Source: Larix kaempferi (taxonomy: Eukaryota > Streptophyta > Pinopsida > Pinales > Pinaceae). From it: 64,000 bases of DNA. Numbering within the stretch: the first letter of the stretch is position 1; each line of letters begins with the position of its first letter. Below the pieces are notes generated by a model, which ran no database searches, was not told the DNA's origin, and worked only from the letters and a program-made list of their open reading frames with translations. Positions 1-10,856 of this stretch are shown piece after piece. The stretch is taken from contig BSBM01000965.1 in NCBI GenBank assembly GCA_027924585.1, positions 868,001 through 932,000 on the forward strand, read 5' to 3'. The position numbers and the translations under genes were made by a program.

Positions 1-567
1 GCTATAGGATCTTCACTGGGAGAATAACATGTACAGTATATCAATGCATAACAATCATATCAAGCATGTCAAGCATCACAAGAATCAAAATCATGAGACA
101 ATGGACACATAGATTTTTCCGTGTGGAAAACCCTAAGGTGAAAAACCCCACAACTTCCTCAGAGATAGATAGAGAAATGGCTCAACCAAAGTACAACCAA
201 ATACAATAGATAGTGTCCTACTATGCAGCTAATCCTCCTCCTCCAATGTGTGCCACTTTCTGAGTGAGAGAAGAGTGAGTTCTAAGATGATCAAAATAGA
301 GAATCCTGACTCTCTATTTATACTTGTCCTGACCTGGCTAATTACTTATGGGGCTGACTTGTCTAACTCAGCCTAATAAATCCAGTTACATATATATCAG
401 GCCGACACCCACATTAGGTAGTCTAATAACCCATCGGCAAGTTAATCCACTTGCGACACTTGTCAATACAAATGACGACACTTCCTTATAGAGGACTAAC
501 ACATCTCTTATAAGGGTACAATACATATATATATGAAATACATTCCAAAGTTACATATACATCAACA
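1..567 (-). repeat. 3' LTR of element A (partial)
   Basis: This matches 9278-9844 with scattered substitutions. It ends in CATATACATCAACA and is followed by CTCCCGC, which on the minus strand is the purine-rich GCGGGAG just before the LTR and serves as polypurine tract. The first base of the window corresponds to base 9278 of the other LTR, so 28 bases are missing. A TATA-like TATAAATAGAG on the minus strand lies near 312-323. Confidence 0.93.
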
Positions 568-1750
568 CTCCCGCATAACAAGGAAGGTATTTCTCGACAC
601 AGATCATCGGGCACAAGTCTTCTTCTCTGTATCACCGTCATCGATGCATCATCATCGAATCATCATCATTGTCACAGCTGCTACTATCTCGTCCAATCTC
701 TGAATCTACTCATCATAGGAAGTTCTACAGAGCCAGTCCTTTTTCATACTAAATGTAGGCCCACCACCTGTAGGTCTTCATCATCATTGGTCATACTATG
801 GAATCCTCAGGACTCATCACGTGCATCTGCAAAACCTCGCAAGAGCATCCCAGGCCTTTTACGAGCACACAGATCAACCTCTCAAATCTCTCAGGATCTT
901 TTACATGCCACTGCACAACCTATCCACGACCACAGAGTATCAAACTGATACTTCACAATACATCCAACTGATGTATATCATCCCATGATCAACCTGATCA
1001 TCATCATCATCTGCGAGCAAGCCATCAAGTAGATACACCTCAGGACTGATTACACTGCCTTTGCAAAACCTGTAAGATCTCTCAGGACTGATTACACTGC
1101 CTCGACAAAACCTGCAAAAGCATCTCAGGACTGATTATATGCCTCTGCAAAACCTGTGTACCAAACCTTTATATCAATGTCTTTAGATCACCATGTATTC
1201 CATGGAGCACAACCCAGATGCACGCACACATCACTTACACTCACCATGGGAGGACTAACCTGCCACCATGTGAAAGGATCACAGCACTTACACTCACCAG
1301 CATGGGAGGACCAACCTACTACCATCTAGTAAAGGCTAACAACACTTACATCAATGACCATGGGAGGACCAACCTACCACCATGTCGAAAAGGCACAGCA
1401 CTTACATCAATGACCATGGGAGGACCAACCTACCACCATGTCGGAAAGGCCCAGCACTTACATCATGACCATGAGAGGACTAACCTAACATCATGTCAGA
1501 ATGGCCCAACACTTACATCTCACCATAGGAGGACTAACCTGCCACTATGTGAGAATGGCCCAGCACTTACATCTCATGATGGGAGGAATAACCTGCCACC
1601 ATGTGAGAATGGCTCAGCCCTTACATCCTGCCATGGGAGGACTAACCTACCACCATGCAAGAATGGCTCGGCCCTTACATCCTGCCATGGGAGGACTAAC
1701 CTGTCACCATGCAAGAATGGCCCAGTGTGCATCTGTGTCTCCGGACTTCA
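568..1750 (-). other. 3' non-coding region of element A
   Basis: This lies between the end of A's RNase H (stop at 1751-1753) and its 3' LTR. I see no conserved protein. It has CATCATCAT-rich stretches, repeated phrases such as AAAACCTGCAAAAGCATC near 1050-1160, and a minisatellite at about 1235-1735. The matching segment of element E (14724-16297) is built the same way, so a repeat-rich 3' region is a property of the family. Confidence 0.7.
1235..1735. repeat. Minisatellite, 54-57 bp units, about nine copies
   Basis: Direct tandem repeats with the core CATGGGAGGACTAACCTGCC followed by ACCATGTGAGAATGGC and CAGCACTTACAT. Units are 54 to 57 bases and vary by substitutions and small indels. The long plus-strand reading frames here (for example 1218-1781) exist only because the repeat lacks stops; they resemble nothing and are not called as genes. 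Confidence 0.85.
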
Positions 1751-1790
1751 TCACTTCCCTCTGGAAGTAATCTCGATTTGAAGTACACCA
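1751..1790 (-). pseudogene. Last codons of element A RNase H, split off by element B
   Basis: Joining the minus-strand sequence across the B insertion through its CACCA duplication continues the RNase H tail for about 13 codons to a TGA at 1751-1753. B therefore landed within the last 13 or so codons of A's polyprotein, beyond the conserved RNase H core. Confidence 0.75.
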
Positions 1791-2602
1791 TGTGAAAATC
1801 CTCATAGCAGATCTAAGAGATGATGTATCTCACAAGAGAATAATTATGATTAAGCAAGAAAATAGAAGAAGAGTGATACATGCAGTATAATGAGCAACAG
1901 AATAATATGGTACAGTAGAACTCAAATAGAAGCAATAATACTTCGGTCATACTATGTTATTAATCACAAATGGACATATAAATGATACAATGCATGAGGA
2001 ATTCGAATGCCTAAGGTGGCAATTCGAATTAGCCTTCATGGAGTGATCAAAGGATCACTGGAGTGTCATCGGAGCACAACTAGGTGTCCTCATGATCATC
2101 GGAGCGCAACTGGAAGTTTTCATCATCATCAGTGGAGTCATCAATGCTCAAGTAACTGTCAACCATCAGTCAAACTAACTCTGGTAGGTGTAACTGAGTG
2201 TAACTCAATGTAACTGAGTGTAACTAAGTGTAACTCAATGTAACTGAGTGTAACTGAATGTAACTGGATGTAACTGACTGTAACTGACTGTAACTAACTG
2301 TAACTGAGTGTAACATAGTGTAATTGAGTGTAACTGACTGTAACTGAGTGTAACTGAGTGACAACTGGACTGGTAGGTGAAGGAGGGCGAGTTGCTCCCT
2401 AAAATCAAGGAAGAAGGGCGCATTAAGCAACTGGAGGGCTAAAACTGAATAGTGAGAAGCTCCTGGGGGCTGGCTAACTGAGGGATAGGTGCTGGACTGA
2501 TGACTGGGATGCATGCAAACCCTAAAAGGTGCATGCATGACTTAAAATGTAAATGATCAAAATACTGGTGGGACTAGGATGGAGTATAGGAATATCCTAA
2601 CA
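1791..2602 (-). repeat. 3' LTR of element B
   Basis: On the plus strand it runs from TGTGAAAATCC to ATATCCTAACA, which gives TGTTAGGATAT...TTTTCACA on the element's own strand. It differs from 4031-4850 by a few substitutions and by the length and phasing of its internal 10-bp array. Confidence 0.93.
2184..2372. repeat. 10-bp tandem array inside B's 3' LTR
   Basis: Runs of the decamer GTGTAACTGA with variants (GTGTAACTCA, ATGTAACTGG, GTGTAATTGA), about 18 units. The 5' LTR holds the matching array at 4428-4592, slightly shorter and with a different order of variants, so the array has changed since insertion. The minus-strand reading frames across it are open by composition and are not genes. 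Confidence 0.88.
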
Positions 2603-2789
2603 CCCCCCCTTAATCCATCCTGGGCCCTGGTAACTAAGACCAAAGGTCACCCAATACAATGAATAATAACAATCAATAAACCAAGGAAGTGGGAAAATTT
2701 CATGGGAAACATACCCCCTCCTCAAAAAATAGACTGTAAGGCACACATAAAAAATAAAAGCTCCAAAGTCAAGCATGTGTGATGCTTGG

Positions 2790-3866
2790 TCATATGTCTG
2801 GAGGTATCTTCTTCTTGGGAAGAAGTGGATCATGCTCAAAAAGCATGTGCTTGTACTTGCTCTTCAGATCGAATGTGATGAGAACAAATCCAACAGTATT
2901 AGAATGATCCTTGAACCTGTGATTCGAATCAGCTGAGGTAGGATCAAATTTTTGAATGTGCATATAGTCCTTTGTCTTCTCCTTCGAACCACCATGGGTG
3001 AGATTATGCCAAAAAGAACTATTACATGTTTGCTTGAAATCAAAATCAGATTTAAGACTTTCAAAACAGTTTCTTGAGATCTCCTTTGAACCAGCAAGGG
3101 TGAGATCAAAACTATCATATGCATGAGAAATTATCTCAAGTGGGTGGCAATGGCCATATTCTTCAATAACCTTCTGAAAGCATGTGTTAATGATCATATA
3201 GTAGTAAATAAGAGATGTTTGCTGAAGAGGAGCGAATGCATTACCTCCAATAGCTGATGTTACCTCCGAAATAATCATGTGATCATGATGCAAACCAACA
3301 AACTCTAGTGCAAGAGAGGATTTAGGACCTTCTGCAATATCTAGAGTGTGAACTGGCATAGAAAGAGAAGAAAGTTTGAGCATGAGCGGAGAATCTGCAA
3401 GTTCTTTGTCAACAACTTCAATATGAGAAGATACTGGTTCATGATCTGAGAGATCATCAAGGGGAGCGAATGCAACATGATCTGAGAGACCATCAGAGGG
3501 AGCGAATGCATCATGATCTGAGAGACCATCAAGTGGAGCGAATGCATCAACTTGCTTGCTTTTGAAGGGATTTGGACCAAATCCATCATTCTTTTTGCCG
3601 AATCTTTCATCCAGATGAGCCCATAACTCTTTTGGAGTTTCAATATCAAAGATGGTCGGGTACAATATGTAATCAGTCATAGTAAGTTTCATTCTTCCAA
3701 TGTGCATGTCACCTTTATTCAACCATTTAATCTTCTTTGTAGAGGATTCGAACTCTCTTTCAAAATAGCAATCAAAGAGATCATGGCTCTTCAAATATGC
3801 TATCATTCTTGGTTTCCATTCATCATAGTTGAATGGAGAAAGAGGAGTAATTTCTTCTAAATTCAT
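2790..3866 (-). CDS. Gag-like protein of element B (358 aa, intact)
   Basis: An uninterrupted ORF that starts at the first ATG after the primer site and leader, and is the only intact element ORF in the window. The N-terminus, with TPLSPFNYDEW and later ETPKELWAHLDERFGK, matches the Copia gag (DUF4219/UBN2-type) pattern also seen in elements C and D. Around residues 105-145 there are three 12-residue repeats related to DAFAPLDGLSDH. The remaining 200 residues have no zinc knuckle and no motif I recognise, so the C-terminal half is either a diverged capsid or unrelated sequence. It would form capsid-like particles if functional. The call as gag is firm for the N-terminus and an inference for the rest. 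Confidence 0.75.
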   Translation of the reverse strand: MNLEEITPLSPFNYDEWKPRMIAYLKSHDLFDCYFEREFESSTKKIKWLNKGDMHIGRMKLTMTDYILYPTIFDIETPKELWAHLDERFGKKNDGFGPNPFKSKQVDAFAPLDGLSDHDAFAPSDGLSDHVAFAPLDDLSDHEPVSSHIEVVDKELADSPLMLKLSSLSMPVHTLDIAEGPKSSLALEFVGLHHDHMIISEVTSAIGGNAFAPLQQTSLIYYYMIINTCFQKVIEEYGHCHPLEIISHAYDSFDLTLAGSKEISRNCFESLKSDFDFKQTCNSSFWHNLTHGGSKEKTKDYMHIQKFDPTSADSNHRFKDHSNTVGFVLITFDLKSKYKHMLFEHDPLLPKKKIPPDI

Positions 3867-4018
3867 TGAAGTCGTAGAAGACCTGCAAAAACAATATAGA
3901 ATAACTGCAACTGCTACTGCTGCAAAAATGCAGAAACTGCTACAACTGCTGAACTCGAAATCTTGGTAATAACCTACAAAAAACTCTCAAGAATGGAGAT
4001 AAACAATACTCTCAACAT

Positions 4019-4030
4019 GCTCTGATACCA
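4019..4030 (-). other. Primer binding site of element B
   Basis: GCTCTGATACCA on the plus strand is TGGTATCAGAGC on the element strand, directly next to the 5' LTR. This is the standard plant Copia complement to the 3' end of initiator-Met tRNA. Confidence 0.93.
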
Positions 4031-4850
4031 TGTGAAAATCCTCACAGCAGATCTAAGAGATGATGTATCTCACAAGAGAATAATTATGATTAAGCAAGAA
4101 AATAGAAGAAGAGTGATACATGCAGTATAATGAGCAACAGAATAATATGGTACAGTAGAACTCAGATAGAAGCAATAATACTTCGGTCATACTATGTTAT
4201 TAATCACAAATGGACATATAAATAATACAATGCATGAGGAATTCGAATGCCTAAGGTGGCAATTCGAATTAGCCTTCATGGAGTGATCAAAGGATCACTG
4301 GAGTGTCATCGGAGCACAACTAGGTGTCCTCATGACCATCGGAGCGCAACTGGAAGTCTTCATCATCATCAGTGGAGTCATCAATGCTCAAGTAACTGTC
4401 AACCATCAGTCAAACTAACTCTGGTAGGTGTAACTGAGTGTAACTCAATGTAACTGAGTGTAACTAAGTGTAACTCAATGTAACTGAGTGTAACTGAATG
4501 TAACTGGATGTAACTGACTGTAACTGACTGTAACTGACTGTAACTGAGTGTAACTGAGTGTAATTGAGTGTAACTGAGTGTAACTGAGTGACAACTGGAC
4601 TGGTAGGTGAAGGAGGGCGATTTGCTCCCTAAAATCAAGGAAGAAGGGTGCATTAAGCAATTGGAGGGCTAAAACTGAATAGTGAGAAGCTCCTGGGGGC
4701 TGGCTAACTGAGGGATAGGTGCTAGACTGATGACTGGGATGCATGCAAACCATAGAATGCATGCAAACCCTAAAAGGTGCATGCATGAATGAAAATGTAA
4801 ATGATCAAAATACTGGTGGGACTAGGATGGAGTATAGGAATATCCTAACA
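4031..4850 (-). repeat. 5' LTR of element B
   Basis: Begins and ends with the TG/CA inverted termini and is flanked by TSD CACCA at 4851-4855. The decamer array lies at about 4428-4592. It has one extra partial repeat of the CATGCAAACC phrase near 4740-4770 compared with the 3' LTR. Confidence 0.93.
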
Positions 4851-4855
4851 CACCA

Positions 4856-5283
4856 AGTCTCCCTCTAAAGTATTCAAACTTCACTTTGGCAAGCAACTTG
4901 GTCAACACATCGACTATCTGCTCGTCTATCGCAACATACAGGAGCTTCACAACTCCTCTCTACACCATATCCCTAATATAGTGAAACTTGATCTCAATGT
5001 GCTTCGACCTGTCATGGAACATTGGGTTCTCTGAAAACTTCACACAACTCTGGTTATCATAGAAGATACCAGTAGCATCCAACGGGAAATCAAATAAATC
5101 AAACAATAGCTTCCTAAGCCATACTGCCTCACAACTAGCTGAACAAGCTACGACATACTCTGCTTCAGCTATACTCAGTGCCACACAGGATTGCTTCCTA
5201 CTAAACCAAGAGATCACACCTGATCCCAGACTAAAGCAGCACCCCGAAGTGCTCTTCCGATCAATGGCACTTCTTGCCCAATC
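4856..5283 (-). pseudogene. Element A RNase H, C-terminal part after stop codon
   Basis: This continues the polyprotein frame after the stop at 5284-5286. It contains DRKSTSG, the ISWFSRKQ and EAEYVVACSASCEAVWLR blocks, SKHIEIKFHYIRDMV and DEQIVDVLTK, the usual Copia RNase H C-terminal signatures. A further in-frame TAG at 4960-4962 replaces the Gln normally found in the MVQRG motif. The end of the domain is on the far side of element B. Confidence 0.85.
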
Positions 5284-7590
5284 CTAATCAACATAATTCT
5301 CCAAGTTAAACTTTTGATTCACCTCATACTTGAGCTCATAATCCACTGTACCCTTTAGGTACCTCAGAACATGCTTTGCAACTATCAGGTGAACATGTCT
5401 TGGATCTGTCAGATACTGTCTCAAGGTGTTCACCGCAAAGCAAATGTCAGGCCTCGTATTCTTCAGGTACATCAAGGACCCAGTCATCTGACGATACATC
5501 ATAGCATCAACTGGCTCAAAAGAAGCATCACACAGAAGCTTCAGGTTCGATGCCATAGGTGTGGCCATGGCCTTGCAGTCCATCATCCCAAAACTCTTTA
5601 GGATCTTTAGTGCATACTTTCCTTGTCCAAGGAAGATCCCATCCGCACTCTGCCACACCTCCATACCAATAAAGTAGTGCATCATACCCAAGTCCTTCAT
5701 CTCGAACTCGGCAGCCAGCTTCCTCTTCGTATCGACAATCAGTCTATCCTCACCTGTCAGAAACAGGTCATCCACATACAATAATAGAATCATTGGATTG
5801 CCCTCCTCAACCTTGTAGTAAAGGTTGGAATCCGCTTTACTCTTGGTAAAGCCCAAACTAGATAGGAATCCATCTATCTTGCCATACCAGGTTCTGGGCG
5901 CATGTTTCAAACCGTACAGGGCTTTCTTCAGTTTGCACACATGTGTTCCTCTATCATGTGTCTCAAATCCGAGTGGCTGCTCCACATACACTTCCTCTTC
6001 AAATACACCATTCAAGAAGGCTATCTTGACATCCATCTTGTGTACCTTCCATTTCATTAATGTAGCCAGAGCAAGTACTGATTTAATGGAAGTGTATCTG
6101 GCCACAGGAGAAAAAGTCTCTTCATAATCAATTCCTTCTTTCTGGGAGAAGCCACGAGCTACAAACCTAGCTTTGTATTTCTCGATGCTACCATGTGCAG
6201 CATGCTTCACCTTATAGATCCACTTGGAAGTTACCACAGACTTCCCATATGGTCTTGGGACCACATCCCAAACATCATTTTTCATAATAGATTGGTATTC
6301 TTCGATCATAGCATCCTTCCATTCTTTCTTTTCTGCAGCTTCTTCATAACTGGAAGGTTCTTTATCCATGATGTCACAGAGTAAAGAAACATAACTAGTA
6401 TGTGACCTTATCCTTTTCCTTTCTCTGTGTTCTTCTTCTGGAATGCCAAATTTCTCTGCATCTTGGATGAGCTCTCTAGCCCATGTAGGTTTCCTCTTGT
6501 GAGGATTCTTCTCACGAGGTGGATCCACAGGTTCTTGTGGATCTTCCATTTCTCGATCTTCTTCAGGAACTGCTTCATTCATTGTGATGTCTTGAGTTAT
6601 GGATATTCTGGGTTCTTCATCGTCTTCAATAGGCGTCTTTCTCGATTTGTGATAAGTTGAACTTTCATCAAATGTTACATCTCTACTGATGTCAATCTTC
6701 TTGAATCCAGGGAAGTAGATTCTATAAGCTTTCGAGCTTTCACTGTAACCCATGAATATACCCTTCTTTCCTGAAGGATCCAACTTTGTCCTTTTCTCTT
6801 TTGGGATGTGAGTGCATACTGGACAACCAAATATTCTGAGATGGCTCATTTCTGGTTTCTTACCAGTAAACACTTCTTTTGGTGTTTTGTTGTCAAGTAT
6901 CTTATGGGGTGTTCTGTTCTGCACATATACAGCTGTCCTTGCTACTTCAGCCCATAGGTGCATAGGTAAGTCTTGGTCATCAAGCATTGCCCTTGCTGCT
7001 TCCATGATTGTTCTATTCTTTCTTTTGGCAACCCCATTTTGCTGTGGATGGTAAGGAGTAGTCAACTCCCTCTTAATCCCTGAATCACTGCATAACTTCT
7101 TGAATTCTCCTGAAGTAAATTCTCTGCCATTGTCAGATCTGAATATCTTGATCTTCAAGTCACTTTGGTTTTCTATCAAGGCTTTGAATTCCTTGGAATT
7201 GTTAAATACTTCATCTTTGTTTTTCAAGAAGTAGATCCAAGTCTTCCTAGAGAAGTCATCAATAAAAGAGACATAGTATACATACCCACTCAAAGAATTG
7301 GATGACATGGGACCGCATACATCAGAGTGGATAATCTCCAAGATTCCTTTTACCTTGCTTTCATTGCTTGGAAATGTCTTCTTTGTATTCTTTCCCTTTG
7401 CACAACCTTTGCAAATGCCTTCATGCTTTGTCTGGATTTCAGAAAGACCTTCTACTACTTTGCTTGCAATTGGTAATGCTCTGTAATGCATGTGTGCAAG
7501 TTTTCTATGCCAAAGTTCACTTGGCTCTACATAATCATGGACCATGGCTTGTTCTGGATGGCCCTTCAATTTGTATAATCCTCCCTCTTG
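5284..7590 (-). pseudogene. Element A integrase, RT and start of RNase H
   Basis: An open stretch of about 760 codons in the same frame as the upstream gag-protease, separated only by a TAG. From the N-terminus: the GAG-pre-integrase segment with LWHRKLAHMHYRAL and a C-X2-C pair (CKGCAKGK); the integrase core with HSDVCGP and SDNGREF; then RT with QSIMKNDVWDVVPRP, HKMDVKIAFLNG and the catalytic LLYVDD at about residue 597. The third acidic residue of the integrase triad is lost: the motif reads NGVAKRKNR where Copia integrases have a Glu before RKNR. The frame ends with a TAG at the serine of the DSDW block of RNase H. This would be one polyprotein, cut by the element's own protease. It is dead here because of the stops and the missing catalytic Glu. 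Confidence 0.92.
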
Positions 7591-8856
7591 CTATCCAATC
7601 ACAACTGCATCATCTATAGTCTTACCCTTAGGCCACATTAGGACTTGGCCATCTATAAATGCAACCCTCGTGCCTTTTGCATCTAATGCAGATATTGAGA
7701 GTAGATTCTTCTTGAAACCTGGAACATAGAGTACATCTTTCATCTTCATAGACTTTCTAGAGTCTAGTGTATAGGAGGCTTCACCACTCTTTTTTATGGG
7801 ATACTGGTAGTCATCTCCAAGCTTCACCTTGTGGGGTGAATCATGTTCAGATAGATTCACAAAAGATTCTTTGAATCCTGTCATATGTTTGGAAGCCCCA
7901 CTATCTATGAGCCAATCATTACTTCCATGAGTAATGGTTCCGGTGAGAGTAGAAATCAAAACATATTCTTCATCACTTGAAGAATCTTCACTGTCTTCTC
8001 TAGCCCTCTTCCTGGGAGGTTCATCATCCTCTGCAGCATGAGCATGATGTCTTGTTTTGAAGTTCTTCTTCTTGTGAGTACCCTCTTTCTTATTATTAGG
8101 GAAATCTATGGCATAGTGTCCCTTATCATCACATGTATAGCAATAGACATGGGACATGTCCCTTCGATGTTTGGGACTACCTCTTTGATTCTGATATTTT
8201 TCTTTCTTGCCATGATGGTGAGCTTTCTTGTCACCATGTCTTTTGGAGTGAGCTGTGAGTGCTTGGTCTTCACTCCCCATCTTCTCTTCTCTGGCTACAA
8301 TTCGTGCTTCCTCCTGTGAGCATTCTTCCCACAATCTACTGAAAGAGATAAGTTTCTTTCTAGCACAAATTCCTTGGATGAAGGAATCCCATGACCTAGG
8401 GAGGCCATTAAGAGTGGTCATCACCACTTCATTTTCTATATCTTCACCCACAGCTTCAATTTTTTCTTTTACCTGGGAGACCCTTGAGAAATATGACTGC
8501 ATAGTCTCTGCATTTTGGATCTTGATATTCTTCAATTGATTCCTCAGGGTCATCTTCCGATTTATGTTCTTGCCTTCAAATAGTTTGGTTAAGGAATCAA
8601 ACATCTCTTTTGGTGTCTTTAGGGATGACACATGAGGGATGAGATGATCTTTATTAGAATCAACAATGATCCTCTTTGCCTTAACCAAATTCCTCTTGTG
8701 AAGAGCCTTAGCCTCTTCTCCCTCTGGGACAGGGACCTCTTCACTTATATAAGTATCCAACTCATTCTCTTCAAGGATTAACCCAATCCTGTACTTCCAT
8801 GCTCGAACGTTATCAGCTCCTTCAAGCTTCTCCTCAAGCTTGGTGTGGTGAGACAT
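7591..8856 (-). pseudogene. Element A gag-protease
   Basis: I take the ATG at 8856 (MSHHTKLEEKLEG) as start because Copia gag similarity begins here and the in-frame ATG at 9009 lies in the leader. It has a UBN2-type gag domain with KTPKEMFDSLTKLFEGK and the NGLPRSWDSF block. A zinc knuckle, CYTCDDKGHYAIDF, lacks the final Cys (Asp instead), so it probably cannot bind zinc properly. The aspartic protease site is DWLIDSGASKHMTG. The frame stops at a TAG (7591-7593) followed by CAA, then continues in the same frame into integrase. Confidence 0.9.
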
Positions 8857-9237
8857 CTTAAAGAGTACTTCAAATGGAAATAGAAAATATTTAGGTCTTA
8901 CCACTTGGCTGCTGAAAACTCGATCTAATGCCGGATTAGGGTTTGCGTTTCCCGGAGATCTACACAACCAAAAATATTGATCCAAAGCTCCAACCTTCTG
9001 ATATTCCAAGGAGCTTCCAGCTGTGTCTTCAAATTTCAGAAATTCCTATTTTTGAGGAAACCCAAATTTTTAGGGCCAAAACTGAAAGTGCTCAGAATTG
9101 AATTCTGAATGGACAAATAGATTCACCTTGCTGAGAAGAGTCAATCCATCATATTACTTTTCCAAAATCTATGGAGAGAAACCCAAAAGCAAGAAGCCCT
9201 AGCTTCTGCAACTGCACAGTGTCTTCTTCTTAGGTTA
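8857..9237 (-). other. Leader of element A
   Basis: Untranslated leader between primer site and gag. No ORF of note. A similar leader, partly duplicated, is found in E at about 19570-19900, including the phrase GATCCAAAGCTC, which supports A and E being related families. Confidence 0.7.
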
Positions 9238-9249
9238 GCTCTGATACCA
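9238..9249 (-). other. Primer binding site of element A
   Basis: GCTCTGATACCA on the plus strand (TGGTATCAGAGC on the element strand) abuts the 5' LTR; complement of initiator-Met tRNA. Confidence 0.93.
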
Positions 9250-9844
9250 TGTTAGAGTTTAAGCATTAATTCAATATACTATAGGATCTTCATTGAGAGA
9301 ATAACATGTACAGTCTATCAATGCATAACAATCATATCAAGCATGTCAAGCATCACAAGAATCAAAAGCATGAGACAATGGACACACAGATTTTTCCATG
9401 GGGAAAACCCTAAGGTGAAAAACCCCACAACTTCCTAAGAGATAGATAGAGAAATGGCTCAACCAAAGTACAACCAAATACAATAGATAGTCTCCTACTA
9501 TGCAGCTGATCCTCCTCCTCCAATGTGCGCCACTTTTTGAGTGAGAGAAGAGTGAGTTCTGAGATGATCAAAATAGAGAATCTCGACTCTCTATTTATAC
9601 TTGTCCTGACCTGGCTAATTACTTATGGGGCCGACTTGTCTAACTCAGCCTAATAACCCCAGTTACATATATATCGGGCAATCACCCACATCAGGTAGTC
9701 TAATAACCCATTGGCAAGTTAATCCACTTGCGACACTTGTCAATACAAATGACGACACTTCCTTATAGAGAAATAACACATCTTTTATAAGGGTACAATA
9801 AATATATATATGAAATACATTCCGAAGTCACATATACATCAACA
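9250..9844 (-). repeat. 5' LTR of element A (595 bp)
   Basis: Plus-strand ends TGTTAGAGTTT and ACATCAACA. It is the full-length partner of 1-567. It shares its outer end (CATATACATCAACA) and a CCGAC...CAC phrase followed by TAGTCTAATAACCC with the LTRs of element E, marking A and E as relatives. Confidence 0.93.
9589..9600 (-). promoter_or_regulatory. TATA box in A's 5' LTR
   Basis: TCTATTTATAC on the plus strand reads GTATAAATAGA on the element strand, a good plant TATA box, about 245 bases inside the LTR. The same sequence is in the other LTR. Promoter role is inferred. Confidence 0.6.
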
Positions 9845-10390
9845 CAACCACATATTCAAATTTCTTTGACAAGATTCTGAGCACCTTCTCAATCCCTTTA
9901 TGATTTGTATATGATCTAAGAGGCCTTCTCCATGTTGTATCAACTAATTTAATAACATTCATGAATTGAGTCAGAAAATTATCTACAAAATATGACTCCT
10001 TCATCTTCAAACTTTCAAAATCACCCCTTAAGTTCTACAACTTGATAACCTTCACCTTGGATACAACTTGATAATTGGTTTCAATTATGTCCGAAGCCAA
10101 ATTTGAATTTAGAGCATTATAAACTTTAGGAAAATTAGTGTCATCTAGGCCTTGTTGAATAAGGATAAGATATCTGTTGTCTCTCTTTCTGTTTTCCCCA
10201 GCTGGTCATGCTCATCACTCATTAAATCCATCTCTGCTACAAGGTTTGCAGGATCTCAATATCTAAACATTAAAAATCCCCATAAATCCTAAGAACCCAA
10301 CAATGTTTGCATTCTTATTGAATAGGTATTATAATTTTTGCCGTTCAAGATGGGAGCCAATGGATGAGCCAAAGTACTTCTTGAAGCCAT
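9845..10390 (-). pseudogene. Decayed Copia gag of outer element J
   Basis: On the minus strand an ATG at 10388-10390 starts MASRSTLAHPLAPILNG, a typical Copia gag opening. Further on come KMKESYFVDNFLTQFMNV and KVLRILSKKFEYVVV, both standard UBN2 gag blocks. Several stops and frame changes separate them, so this is an old remnant. It is cut at 9844 by insertion of A, and D is inserted a few dozen bases upstream of its start codon. Confidence 0.8.
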
Positions 10391-10424
10391 CTCCAAATTT
10401 TATTTTAGATAAATAACTTATTGT

Positions 10425-10856
10425 TGTTGGAACATTTAAAAAACCCACTATGTCATTCTAGACTTAGAATTAATCATTTATGATTAATTTCCTGAGTTTT
10501 GACTAGGTAGAATAGTTCAGTTTTGTGTTTTAGAGGACCACATGCTATCCTCATTCACAAAAACGAACTTGGATAGATTATGGATAAGATTTCCTTGGAT
10601 TCTGTCTATTTTTATTCCATTCATGAATTAGAAAGAAGCTATCCTGATTTAGTTAGCTTTGTCCTATTTTTTCTACTTTCTAGTGGAAAAGATAAAGCTA
10701 GTTGACTTGGAATCTTTTGCCACTTGGCCAATTCGACCTCCACATCATATATAACCTTATAAATCCATAAATACATCATATTTACCTCACTTATGAGCTT
10801 CCATTCCATACTTACTAAATTCGTGAGCCTCTAGGACAGTTTCGGAAACTGTTTTT
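10425..10856 (+). repeat. 5' LTR of element D, left part
   Basis: Starts TGTTGGAACATTT and aligns to 53582-54015 of the 3' LTR. It breaks off at 10856 where C inserted. ATATATAACC near 10746 is a possible TATA element, mutated in the other LTR. Confidence 0.9.

Larger units (their letters stand above)
1791..4850 (-). mobile_element. Gag-only LTR retrotransposon B, nested in A
   Basis: A 3.06 kb minus-strand element with LTRs of 812 and 820 bp, an exact 5-bp TSD CACCA (1786-1790 and 4851-4855), a 12-base primer site for initiator-Met tRNA (4019-4030) and a polypurine tract (AAGGGGGGG, read on the minus strand from about 2603-2611). The interior is only about 1.4 kb and holds one intact 358-codon ORF with a gag-like N-terminus. 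There is no protease, integrase, RT or RNase H. This is the layout described for plant terminal-repeat-with-GAG elements, so B would need enzymes from an autonomous relative. The near-identical LTRs imply a fairly recent insertion. Confidence 0.92.
1..9844 (-). mobile_element. Copia LTR retrotransposon A, 3' LTR cut by window edge
   Basis: A minus-strand Copia element. The 5' LTR is 9250-9844 and the 3' LTR is 1-567, lacking its last 28 bases, which lie outside the window. Primer site, gag, protease, integrase, RT and RNase H follow in Copia order on the minus strand. Base 9844 is followed by J's gag at 9845, so A sits inside an older Copia element; its left TSD copy lies outside the window. 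Element B is inserted at 1791-4850 near the end of A's polyprotein. The reading frame has several stops, so A is a dead copy. Boundaries are seen directly; the Copia assignment rests on domain order. Confidence 0.93.

Noticed and set aside
1218-1781. 187-codon plus-strand ORF with repeated CHHVRMAQHL-type units
   Set aside because: It is a by-product of the stop-free minisatellite, antisense to element A, with no known domain.
2007-4453. Identical 68-codon ORFs at 2007-2213 and 4247-4453
   Set aside because: They are the same segment of the two B LTRs; LTRs of this type do not code and the frame is antisense.
5371-8539. Many plus-strand ORFs of 60-100 codons opposite element A pol
   Set aside because: Shadow frames antisense to a clear Copia polyprotein.
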